A DNA stretch of 64,000 bases from positions 32,193 to 96,192 of the forward strand of contig NW_024533004.1 in assembly GCF_016097555.1 (NCBI RefSeq), read 5' to 3'. The stretch's first letter is position 1. Every line of letters starts with the position of its first letter. This DNA comes from Gigantopelta aegis (taxonomy: Eukaryota > Mollusca > Gastropoda > Neomphalida > Peltospiridae). Positions 25,206 to 36,664 of the stretch are shown here, piece after piece. The notes under the pieces were generated by a model, which saw only the letters and a program-made list of their open reading frames with translations, was not told the DNA's origin and made no database searches. The translations under genes were made by a program, and so were the position numbers.

Positions 25206-27296
25206 GTTCTAAAAAAAAAACAGTTTTCACTAAAATAAGTCTATTAACTTTAGTTTCAAAGGTTTTTTTAATGTTGCTGTTCTCTTTCATAGTTTTTTTT
25301 CTCAATTTTCTCTTTTATGGTTTATTTATTTTTTTCTCATTTATAGTTTGTTATTTATTTCATTTATAGCTGTTTTTTATTTCTTTTATAGCTTGTTTTT
25401 TTAGTTTGTTATTTTTCTTTTATCTTTTATAGTTTTATATTAATTGTTTTTTTAAAAACATTTTTTAAAAGTCAATCTTAACTTTAGTTTCAAAGATTAA
25501 AAGTAATTATTATACAGAATTCAATTTCTTGAATAAGATTAGAATTAAGTTTCTTTTGAAACTGTAACTTTTCAAACTCTAATACATCTTTAATTGAAAC
25601 TGTAATACTTTTTATCTTAAATAATACCCTATCTTTAATATTACTTCTTTAATAAGCAACTACAATGAGTTTTACTTATCATTGCTGTTGTATTATATAA
25701 TTATACTCATTGTTATTACAACATAATATTATATATCATTTATTCCTTTAGTTTTACAAGAAACAATTCTTTAATTTCAATCATATTATATCTTTTTTAC
25801 AAAAAAACTATATCATTAATTTTAATTAATTGATTAATGTAGCTTTCCAAAATAGGATTACATTAATTATTGTATGTCACCTCATTATAATGTTCATTGT
25901 TGTTAGTGTTTTATTTGGTATAAAACCTGACAGCTCCTCATATGCCACACATGTTGTTAAAAGGAACAACCATCCTGACTGGATCACCTTTGACAGTCGG
26001 ATCATTCCACATCCAAATAAATAGTAACTATATTTCATTACTTTTAAAGTTTTTGTTAAATTCATTTTATATTTTTATTTGTTTTAAGTTTTTAAAAAAT
26101 AGTTCTAAATCAGTTAGCTTTTAAGATGATTCAAATTGAACATAATATTTTCTGAATGTTAGGTCCCTCAAAGTAAAGCCTATACATGTCTATACTATCA
26201 CTTGATGTAACTTCAATATTATTTAAACCAATTCTTTTAAAAATGAAAATTATTTTATTTATTAATTTGTCTCAATTGTTTAACAAATGAAAAGTTATGT
26301 TGTTGTCTTTTAAATATCAATAAAGACAATAATTAGAATATCAGTTCTCAGTTATTTACAGTGAAAATATTAACAATACCCTTTTTTTATCCTAATTGAG
26401 TTAATCTGTTGTCATCACAACTCTCCCTAGTGATTGTGACATAATTTATCAGATCATCACAGACTTGATATATAGCTATCACATATCATATATGAGGCCT
26501 AGATAAACATAATAGTCTGTCCATATTTATATTCAATTATACATCTATTTGTCCATAAATGAATTCATTGATTCATCTATCCATCTATTCATTCAACTAT
26601 TCATCCATCCATTATGTCAGGTTTTTACTTCAGTTTTCCTTTTTTTAAAGTTTTGTTACACTATCATGTTAAAGACAATACCAGTTGTCTAATTATAAGA
26701 TATCATGGCATAATGCTTAGCTGTAATCTGTACATGACATGATCACATGATTGATCACATGATAGTCACATGACTTGTCTTTTTTAAATTACTGTGTCTA
26801 CAGTCAAGACATTTGTTTTTCTACTAACACTTTATAATTTACTAATGGAGGACAACTCTCATATAAAGGATATCATAACAGTGTCTACTAAATAGAGTGG
26901 TCCTATTATATTATCTACTAACAAAAGGATACGTAAATATTTGCCTTGTTGTGAACCAGAAAGTGTCCATATGGGATCAAGAGAAAATGAAGGGTGTTCC
27001 CTTTTAGCAATAATAGTTTAGTCTCTGGGGATTCCAACTGGAGAGAGAGAGAGAGCAACAGAGAGAGGAACATATAAAAAAACATGTTTACTTGTAAATC
27101 ATGTTAAGTAGTGCACAGTATCACTGCTATCATACCCAATTGAACTTTAGTTTTGTTGATTATAAAGATTGTAATAAAATATGACATACACAGTTCATAG
27201 AAAATACATCTTCAAATCAAATAATTTTAACTTGTATAAATAACAGACATGATTGTTTACAAACATTTTCATATTCAGTTATTAAGAAAATTATTA

Positions 27297-27799
27297 CTAT
27301 TCCATACTTTGCATATTGATTGGAACATTCCATTCTAGTAGTACATTAACAACATCATTATGACCATTGTGACTAGCTGCTATAAGAGGTGTCCAACCAT
27401 TTCTGTTGGCATGGTTAGAATTTGCACCATTTTTAACAAGGAAGACAAACAGAAGGATGATCATTCAGGCAGGCTAAGTAAATTGCAGTTACTCCGTCTT
27501 TCGCTCAGAATTTATTAGAACATTTGACTTTAATAATAACTCAACAACATCACCATGCCTATTCTCACTAGCAATCATAAGAGATGTCCAGCCATCTTTA
27601 ACTGCAAGGTTATGAATCTGTACCATTTTTAAGTAAAGTGGAGACGATAGAATTGTGGTCATCCCAGCTTGCTGAATAAATTGCTGCCATTCCTGCTTTG
27701 TTTTGCATATTTATTGAAACATTCCATTTCAGTAATAATTCAACAACATCATCAGGACCATTCTGACTGGCTATCATAAGAGTGTCAACGTCACTGATT
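27297..27799 (-). pseudogene. Ankyrin-repeat fragment (about five repeats), no Death/TM part
   Basis: Translated from about 27799 downward it begins inside a repeat (TLMIASQNGPDDVVELLLKW). It continues through AAIYSASWDDHNSIVSTLL, DGWTSLMIASENRHGDVVEL and NGWTPLIAASHNGHNDVVNV, ending NMQSME and TAG at 27297. Frame shifts are needed near 27610 and 27500-27450. A CAG at about 27798 could be a splice acceptor, making this an alternative 3' exon of the neighbouring gene. Otherwise it is a truncated duplicate. Repeat sequence is close to, but more diverged than, the array at 28378-30240. Confidence 0.55.
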
Positions 27800-28377
27800 G
27801 TAAGAATTATATACAACAGAAACAACAACAGTTAGTTAGGTTGTGGAAATGGGACTAGGAAAGAGAGTTAACATAATTAATTTTTTATTATGAAATTATT
27901 AGTTCAATTCTAATGCATAAACAATGATGAAGGTTTAAATGTATTATCCAAGAGATCGTTCTTTGAGTTGGACTGCATTGCTTATGAAAGTCATTAAGAC
28001 TAGAGCTAAATGGTGTATGTCTTAGAAAGTCATCAGATTACCATCCAGCATTGAAAAGTCATAGTTGAGCCAGGACTCTGTAAAGATATGACTTTTAGCA
28101 TTCTGTAACTCAATTAAGAACCAGTTTTTATAACAGTGATCATCAGTATTACCAGACTAAAAGAAAGGTCTTTGTTATAAAAGAAACAATAACAATAATA
28201 ATATATAATATAATCAGAGAGAAAGTAACATTTCAAATTTAAACATATAACAACAGACATAACTACTTTCTATAAATACAACAAATCTATTCTTGGGAAA
28301 TGTTGTATGCAAACTACATAAAGTAACTGCATGGCAATGCAAATCACTACTATCTGTATCACATTGTCTTAAAATCT

Positions 28378-30729
28378 TCACTTGAACATTCGAATGATAT
28401 CACCATGACCGTTTTTGATGAGCTATCATAAGAGGTGTTATGCCATCATGGTTAGCTAGGGTTGGGTCTGCTCCATGGCGAAGTAAAGTAGAGACAATGG
28501 ACGAGTGACCACTCTTACTAGCAATGTAAATTGCAGTTGCTCCCTCTTTGTTTTGGATATTTATTGGAACTTTCCATGTTAGTAATACATCAATAACATT
28601 ATCATGACCATTGGAACTGGCTTTTATAAGAGGTGTCCAGCCATATTTGTCAGCTAGGTTAGGATCTGCTCCATTGCTAAGTAAGGTAGAAACAATAGAA
28701 GAATGGCCATTCCAACTGGCAGAATATATTGCTGTTACTCCCTCTTTGTTTTGGGTATTTATAAGTGCTTTCCATTTCAGTAATAATTTGACAACATCAT
28801 CATGGCCATTCTGACTGGCTATCATAAGAGGTGTCCAGCCATCATTGTTAACTAGGTTTGGGTTTGCACCATTGTTTAACAACTTAGACACAGCAGAAAA
28901 GTGGCCGTTTAAAACTAGCAGCAGATATTGCTGTCATTCCATCTTTCTTTGAGTATTTATCGGAACTTTCAATCCTAGTAATACATCAACAACGTTATCA
29001 TGACCATTGGAACTGGCTATTATAAGAGGTGTCCAACCATTATTGTTAGCTAGGTTAGGGTCTGCCCCATTGCTAAGTAAGATAGAAACAATAGAAGTGT
29101 GGCCTTTCTTGCTAGCAGAATATATTGCTGTTACTCCTCCTTGTTTTGGGTATTATTAGTAGTACATTCCATTTCAGTAATAATTTGATGACATCATCAT
29201 GACCATTGGAACTGGCTATCATAAGAGGTGTCCAGCCATTATTGTTAACTAGGTTTGGGTTTGCACCATTGTTTAACAAATTAGACACAACAGAAAAGTG
29301 ACCGTAAAAACTAGCAACAAATATTGCTGTTGTTCCATCTTTTCTTTGAGTGTTTATTGGAACTTTCCATGTTAGTAATACATCAACAATATAATCATGA
29401 CCATTGGTACTGGCTATTATAAGAGGTGTCCAATCATTATTGTCAGCTAGGTTAGGGTCTGCCCCCATTGCTAAGTAAGATAGAAACAATAGAAGTGTGA
29501 CTTTCTTGCTAGCAGAATATATTGCTGTTACTCCCTCTTGTTTTGGGTATTTAGTAGTACATTCCATTTCAGTAATAATTTGACGACATCATCATGACCA
29601 TTGAACTGGCTATCATAAAGAGGTGTCCAACCATCATTGTTAATAGGTTTTGGGTTTGCACCATTGTTTAACAGCTTAGACACAACAGAAAAGTGGCCGT
29701 TAAACTAGCAGCAAATATTGCTGTTGTTCCATCTTTTCTTTTGTATTTATTGGAACTTTCCATGTTAGTAATACATCAACAACATTATCATGACCATTGG
29801 AACTGGCTTTATAAGAGGTGTCCAGCCATATTGTCAGCTAGGTTAGGATCTGCTCATTGCTAAGTAAGGTAGAAACAATAGAAGAATGGCCATTCCAACT
29901 GGCAGAATATATTGCTGTTACTCCCTCTTTGTTTTGGGTATTTATAAGTGCTTTCCATTTCAGTAATAATTTGACAAACATCATCATGGCCATTCTGACT
30001 AGCTATCATAAGAGGTGTCCAACCACCATTGTTAGCTAGGTTAGAGTCTGCCCCATTGCTAAGTAAGGTAGAAACAATAGAAGAGTGGCCATTCTCGCTA
30101 GCAGAATAAATTGCTGTTATTCCCTGTTTGTTTTTGTGTGTTTATTGGAACATTCCGCTTAAGCAATAATTCAACAACATCATTATGTCCCTCCTGACTG
30201 GCTACCATAAGAGGTTGTCCAGCCATCACTGTCAGCTAAGTTAGGGTCTGCCTGATTGCCAAAGCATATGTAAAAGAAAATTGCAAGCAATAAAACAAGC
30301 AACTGAGATAACAAGCACTGCCAATAGCAGTTTTTTCAAGGTGGTAGGCCATTTCTTTTTTGTGGCATTAGCTTGTGGTGTTGAGCTATTATTTTGCTAT
30401 ACTTACACTACCCTTGTTGGGAAGTGAAGGTATTTCATCTAGAATACTAGCATACTTTTGTCTAAGTTTTTCAGTTACTGCAGAATTGAGATTTTCTACT
30501 GCATCAGCTACAGTATGCCATGAATGTACAGTGTTGCTTTGTTCTAGCCATTTTTGTAAAATATGCATTTTGCGCTCTGGAATGTCTCCATCTGGGTGAC
30601 ATGCTTTGGCATTCTTAATTTCAGCAGTAGGTATATTGAGATATACAGCCAATTGTTTCCCATTCAGACACTTCTTTCAGTTCTTTACATAATAGATTGA
30701 GAGTAGGTGGACTGTGATGTGTCAGACAT
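28378..30729 (-). CDS. Death-domain / transmembrane / ankyrin-repeat protein (paralog B, about 19 repeats)
   Basis: It starts MSDTSQS at 30729, with the same opening as paralog A after one shift: NLLCKELKEVSEWEQLAVYL. A Death-like domain continues with IPTAEIKNAKACHPDGDIPE and MHILQKWLEQSN, VHSWHTVADAVENL (to about 30470). A lysine-rich segment leads into the membrane helix LKKLLLAVLVISVACFIACN (about 30270-30345). The rest is ankyrin repeats of 33 residues, each with the (G/D)WTPLM(I/K)AS.NGHD signature alternating with a TAIY.AS..GH.S(I/V)VS.LL unit, down to MFK and TGA at 28378. Frame corrections are needed in several repeats. The array has a four-repeat higher-order period (annotated below). 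Topology and partners cannot be decided here. A tethered Death-domain adaptor is the family-based guess. Confidence 0.88.
28430..30060 (-). repeat. Higher-order ankyrin array, period about 394 bp (four repeats)
   Basis: The block containing 'gttagtaatacatcaa' recurs at about 28578, 28975 (variant), 29370 and 29767. The block at 28677-28800 is almost identical to 29857-29985, an offset of 1180 bp, or three periods. Period-mates are more alike than adjacent ankyrin units. Confidence 0.8.
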
Positions 30730-32680
30730 TTTACATGTAGAATGATGATATATACAGCTGTCATTGCATTACAATAGAAATTACATTCATTGTTAACAAT
30801 GAATTTGTTTTTATGACTACCTCCAACTCAAATTAATAGTCTTCTTGATAGGTTATAAGTCACAGTGATTAGGGTTTTTTAAACTATAAATAATAAAACA
30901 ATAGATTTAGTGTTAACATGATCAGAAGATGAAATACATAGTGTGATATTTTAATTTTTAAGGAGCAAAAAAGTTCTGATTGATTTGCAATGCGAAGATG
31001 TCTACATAAATTGTAAATATATGCAGACAGAGTGCAAGTCAGTTTGGAAATTGTATTAATATATAACTATGGCTTCATACATTTTTACATATTTAATATA
31101 CACACACACACATACACACATATATACTTTCAGGCATTATTGGATGCAAGACTACAATCTAAGTGTGAATATTAAATTAACATACGCTTTTTCTGATGCT
31201 TAAGACTATAAAAGTGGCCTACTTACCAGAAATCAGCAGAAGTTAAGAATTCTCGAGAGAGCAGCCCACCCTTGTTGGACAAACCCTTGGGTGACGCACA
31301 GTGGCCTAGGCTCGGTCTCACGCGAGTTATAATAATTAACTCTTTCAGAGCTAACTGTATCTACGCATCTAGATAGTGGCCATTTTATTTCATTTACAGC
31401 AAGCTGTAGGTTTTGTAATACTTATAGAGAGGGAACGGTAATCTGTGTAATGCAATTAGCTCATAAAAGGTTTATTGTTATAATTTGTGTGAGTCCAAGT
31501 CTTATGCTCACTGTGCTTCAATCAACAATTTGGTTGCTAGCTAAGTTAATTATTAGACTAAGCTAGCATCAAGTAGATAATGGCATAAAGTTCCTTACCT
31601 AGCATGTACAATGTTATACTAAACTGTTTTAATTCTATAATGGGATGTTGACATATAAAAAAAGAAAGGTATATATAGGGTCAAGGGTAGCCTCGTCCCG
31701 AGACCTACTCGCAAGTGAAATTTTCGCTTGCGAGTAGGTCTGGGGACGAGACTACGTCAAGGGAATCTTCATTGGTGATGTTGCATAATCCAGTGAATGA
31801 CCTGGTTACATGGAGATCTAGAAACAAGCTCTAGTAATAACTGAAAGGTTAACAATTGTAATTATGTTATACCAATGTCACATGTACTATGACATGTGAC
31901 ATTTAATTATCGGATTAACAATCTACCACATACAACTGAGTATACTATAAAAACAGACTAATCAATTAGTGACTGGTCTATAGTTCCTCTTAATTAAATC
32001 CTTCATTTATTACATAGTATCTACATTAGACATCAATAATTGGACAGTATATATAGTTTAGTACAGTTTTCATGCAATACCGTACTCAGAATTAAAAATT
32101 AATTGAGCAACTGATGTTATTTCATAGACTGAATGTATTACATTAGTTAGCTAACTCCATAGATCTATTGATTGCACTCAAGATGGACTGTTGTATTAAG
32201 ACACTGGGCTCAATTACTTCATTACCTCCTATTTCATACAGAAAAAGTAGTCATTTTGTGCACTTGATGTTCTAGTATTAGAACTGATGCAACCACTAGA
32301 CTACATTATTGGAACATTAATTTTATTCCATACCTGCCAGTGGCACTGTCATAATAATGTATATCTGCAAGTAGTAGTACTATTTGTCATAGTATTATAA
32401 TTATATTTGTATAAGAATATAAGTTTAATATATTATTTATTATAATTATGTGCACATGATCAACATGCGGTTTGGTGTGTGACAATTTGTTTCATAGAGA
32501 TATCTCAGGTCTGATGTTGCTGCATGTTTATTAATATTTGTTTTCCTTTTTTATAACATCAAGACTGTAGACTTATAACAAATACAACATTAGTAGCTTT
32601 AAAATACTATCTTGCTATTTGTATCAATATATGTAGTTTTGTTTATATGGGAGTCATCTATAGATATCACAAAATATAGT
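30730..32680. other. Intergenic spacer between paralog B start and NIT2 3' end
   Basis: No gene supported. It includes the probable promoter of paralog B, a short AC/TA tract near 31099-31125, a GC-richer patch (31245-31330) and the mini-MITE at 31687-31755. Confidence 0.5.
31687..31755. mobile_element. 69-bp palindromic mini-MITE with intact target duplication (copy 2)
   Basis: The left half GTAGCCTCGTCCCGAGACC plus TACTCGCAAG pairs with the right half CTTGCGAGTA plus GGTCTGGGGACGAGACTAC, leaving a very short AT loop. GTCAAGG occurs immediately on both sides (31680-31686 and 31756-31762). Depending on the exact end, the duplication is 7 or 8 bp. It carries no coding sequence and shares its termini with 7243-7292. 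Confidence 0.8.
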
Positions 32681-35600
32681 TTAAACAGCTGTCACATTGT
32701 ATAAGTCATGTCTCTTTTGAGAAGTGGTAGGTACTTGTTGTCGAACCATCATTTAGATAAGACAGATCTATAAAAGACAATTCAAATGAATATAACCTGT
32801 CATGTTCCCTCATTATAGTAACAATATCAGTTCTTATAACAACTACTAATGTCTGAATATATAATAGTCTCTTTCTCGTCTGCTTTAGCTATAACTTCAC
32901 CCCTTATGTAAAAAAAAAAAACCCAATCATTCTATTATTGGGAGAAGCCTGAGTAAGCCCCAATTACATAGTCAATAAAGCATCCTTGTATGTTAATATG
33001 AATGTACAGTGACTGTGAACTAAATATATTAGACTAACCATGGAGATACTATAGCGGAGTGACCCCAGGCAACATAGGAAGCTGTTTCATTTCTGGCTGG
33101 ACTACAAGCAGCTGTGTATAACTGGCTATCTAAAGCTCTATATAGCAGATAGAATAGTACAGATATTATATTATAGTCACATTAATGAAACAAGCAATAT
33201 TATAAATGCTCCTTTAATACGACACATTTAATGAAATGATAATGCTACCGTATAGCAAGTTTTATTGGCAATGGGAATTTAATGGATTGCCATCAAACAG
33301 CTAAATTGGCAACATTAAAATTGGTGGTTTCATAAAATGGCTAAGTTAGTCAGCAATAATATCACTACATTAACATGACACAAAATTGACAATTCTAATA
33401 TTTAGTAATTGTCTTGATCCACCAAATTAAATTAGTTGCCTTAAAATATGTCATATAGTATTGTCCAGTCCAAAAGTATGTCTTCTGTAAAGGCATATAA
33501 ATAGATAACATAACTTCAGTCAAGAACATGTACATTATATATACAATACATGTGTACATGTACAAAGTATAGGGTGAGGTTGCCAACATAATAAAGGTAT
33601 ATTTTAACCACTAACCTAGACCTAACCAAAAGTTCCCAATGTGCTGGTCCACTTGTCATGTTTAAAAAGCACCTGGATAGACCAGTAGTTTACAATCTAA
33701 TTGTATGGAGAGAAGGTAAATCAGAAGTTAATGGTATAAAAACATTTGAAGTAAGTATATATAAGATAGTGTGCAAATAGAGAAAGACAACAGCAATAGA
33801 AATCAATAGTAATGTCTATCAGTGGAGATTGTAGCTCACTACCATTGACTATGAGACACCTAATTTATTGATATTACATGTAACATTTTATCTAGCATAG
33901 TACAAATTAAGTTAACTGTTTATATTAATATCAATATGTATAGATTTACCTTTTTTTGCATATAATGCTGCTAGTTCAGGAAACCTCAAATCATAACAGA
34001 TACCCAGTCCAATTTTTACACCATTCTAAATGAGAAGGGAAATGTGTAAGACCCTATACTAAACCTATTTAATTCATAGGTCACTATAGTAATATCTGTT
34101 AGTATAATCTATAAAGGGGAATTTCCTGAGTTACTCAGAAAACGTTCTGAAGCATTACCAGGAGAGTATATAATGAAAAAGATTAAGGGAGAAAGAGTGT
34201 GAATCTCACAATTGATTAAAATGCTAAGCAAAGCTCTTGAGTGTCGTGTTACTATATTTAGATCGTTAATTAATATATTTTATATACTAGTAAGTCATGT
34301 GCCTACGGGGGAAGGATTTTTTGTGAGTTTGTCTAAATATAGTGACATAACTCCTAAGAGCTCTACTTAGTTTTTTAATCAATTGTATGAAATATTCATG
34401 ACATTTTCCCTTACTATCTTCTTCTCATTATACATTCCTGGTGTTGTCTAACTAACAATATTATTTAAATGATGACACACATTCAAAAAGTCCATAATAT
34501 TATATTTTTGACAAATATGGCATTAAATTTGGTTGTAATACAAACATAGTTGTTTGCAAAACACCATTATCATTATTGCCACATCACTTTCTACACACAC
34601 ACACACACTATAATGCACTAAACTATTAATATCTGGCCTTACCAGTGTCAAATGTTTGCAATTCAGTACCAGGACTAAGGAACTCTGATTCTTGAAACCT
34701 TATCTTTCCTGGTATATCAAACGTCAAAAAGGTGTATCTATAGATTTTATAGATAAGTTAGAAAGGGTATAGTTAGTTGTATATCACTACATACAAATAA
34801 AAGAGATAAGACATGACTATACTTATATAAATATTAGGACTGTCCACATTCAATACAGTATCTTATAAGAATTATTAATTTGGATATACTCAAATATATT
34901 TTGTTACATCTGTCTGTTCACAATCAAACATTCTATGTTGGTCATAATCTTGTTTATATGTGAAGCATATTAACCAAACTATATACTAAATAGGTAGTCA
35001 AACTCACACTAAAAGTGGTAGAATTTATAGTAAACAGTTACAGCTGTCACATTTGATGAGATGATAATAAAACTGACACTCACTTTTCTAAATTTTGCTA
35101 GTTGTTCTCCAGCAGGACTGAACACAGTACAAGTATTATAGATCTTGTCTCCATCTTTCTCTGGTATACTCCCTTTGAACAATAAAGGAGAAGACCATGT
35201 TACATACTATACCAGTCAGTGATCATATATAGGTCATAGACATAATGAATAATTAAAGTCATAATGAAATAGACTACTACTACAAAGTGAAATTACTAGT
35301 TTATAGTTTTAGGTATTCAGTATTACTTATATAATTTAATTTGTCTGGCACACTGTCTTGGAGGGCCAAGACTGTGTACTATGTATTTATAGATAGTTAT
35401 ATATGCTACTCACAATGCTTTATTATATTGTTGTATACAACCTTCAAGATGACAAATGAAAATTAACCAGCATAATAAAGTAACTGATGATGCTCATTGC
35501 AACATATCAGTTTAATATAATGCTACTGTGCATGACTGATTTGAGGCTTGAAAGCTTATGTGAGCAGTATTGTAGCTTCAACCTGAGGTTTTTTTAGTCT

Positions 35601-36044
35601 TCTGGTTTAGCAAATATAGTGCCATTAAAATAATGCTAGTTTATTAAGTGGTAAAATGAGCTTTATTCCCTAATAAAAGTATACATTATATTACTACATA
35701 CCACCAATGAGATATGTCTTTGTTTCTTTGCAACTTGTGCTAGACAATTTGTAGACTGTCCTGGTATAGGTTCACAATAGTCAGGAAAATATTGGGTACC
35801 ATAAGGAGAATTAAAACATTCTGGTAATACAATGACTTGTGCTCCATTAGATGCTGCTTCTTTTACAAGTTCAGTAGCTCTTTGAAGATTGGTAGCTTTA
35901 TTAGATCCAGCTAAGAGCTGTATTAGACCAAGACGAAAAGTTGAGCAACTGTGAAAGATAAGTGTGAGTTTATGATATAAAAGTATTAATACTTACAACT
36001 ACTATACTATAAAACAACATATACAGACCTGATGATGAAGCCAT
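32681..36044 (-). CDS. NIT2: Omega-amidase NIT2 (nitrilase family)
   Basis: Hydrolyses alpha-ketoglutaramate and alpha-ketosuccinamate, a metabolite-repair step after glutamine/asparagine transamination. Nine exons: 36029-36044, 35702-35948, 35084-35172, 34643-34737, 33950-34025, 33627-33696, 33039-33137, 32847-32902, 32681-32767. They total about 278 codons, close to the usual length. It starts MASSS. The nitrilase Glu lies in [12 protein letters not shown], the Lys in AKFRK and the Cys nucleophile in [14 protein letters not shown] (exon at 33950). Also seen are [27 protein letters not shown] and a C-terminal VRQQVP followed by QKRHDLY. Small frame shifts occur in the exons at 34643, 33627 and 32681. 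A residue or two near the 33627/33137 junction may be mis-spliced in my reading. It lies head to tail with DNMT1 upstream. Confidence 0.95.
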
Positions 36045-36664
36045 TTTTTCTTTATGCATATACAGATTATACGCCCAGCCAAACACACCCCCAAAAATAA
36101 GGTCATAAGGTCAAAAGTTAAATTGTAAATTTGTACAGTAAAAAGTAATTTCTGTCAATTCATATAAGTAATATCAGTTAAAGTAATACTAGTATTAGAG
36201 GACTACTGATCTAGTAGGCTTGTACTAGAGTGCCAACCATGATCTATTATATAAATGTACTCCACTCCCCAGCAATATTCTGAATCATCTCTTCTTCATC
36301 TCTGAAATATATCCCATTTATCATTTGTATTAGAAGAGCAAAATAGTTCACAACACAAGCTCTTCTTGACCTATCAAATCTGTAGAACAGTTATAGGAAA
36401 CTCTATTGTAAGAATACTCATGAAATGAACTACACTGAGCAGGTAGTGTGTAACCAGTACAAATAGTTGAGGATTAAAGTGTATAAGTTAGGCATATATA
36501 TACCAACCAAAATAATAGAATTATACCTAGTAAGCTATTATTAACTCTTTCTACTCTATGGTCACAAGGCCCACATATCTAGTTATACAAAAATAAAACA
36601 ATATTTTCTTTGAAACAGGTGCACTTTAATTTATCAATAGTTAATTTTATTTATAGTTGAGAGG
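36045..36664. other. Short intergenic region between NIT2 start and DNMT1 stop
   Basis: About 620 bp with no coding signal. It must hold the NIT2 promoter and the DNMT1 3' UTR, since both genes run on the minus strand. Confidence 0.6.

Larger units (their letters stand above)
22422..27296. other. Intergenic stretch with low-complexity and inverted repeats; no supported gene
   Basis: The stretch contains the upstream region of paralog A. A short duplicated string, 'agccgaggacagacatttca' near 22732 and a near copy near 23006, lies here. There is also a TG microsatellite, two inverted-repeat structures and a long T-rich, A-poor strand (about 24940-25450). A small open frame at 25830-26024 with a hydrophobic start is noted under findings only. 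Confidence 0.5.

Noticed and set aside
28611..30039. Plus-strand open frames with identical 40-residue translations
   Set aside because: They are shadows of the duplicated ankyrin units on the minus strand.
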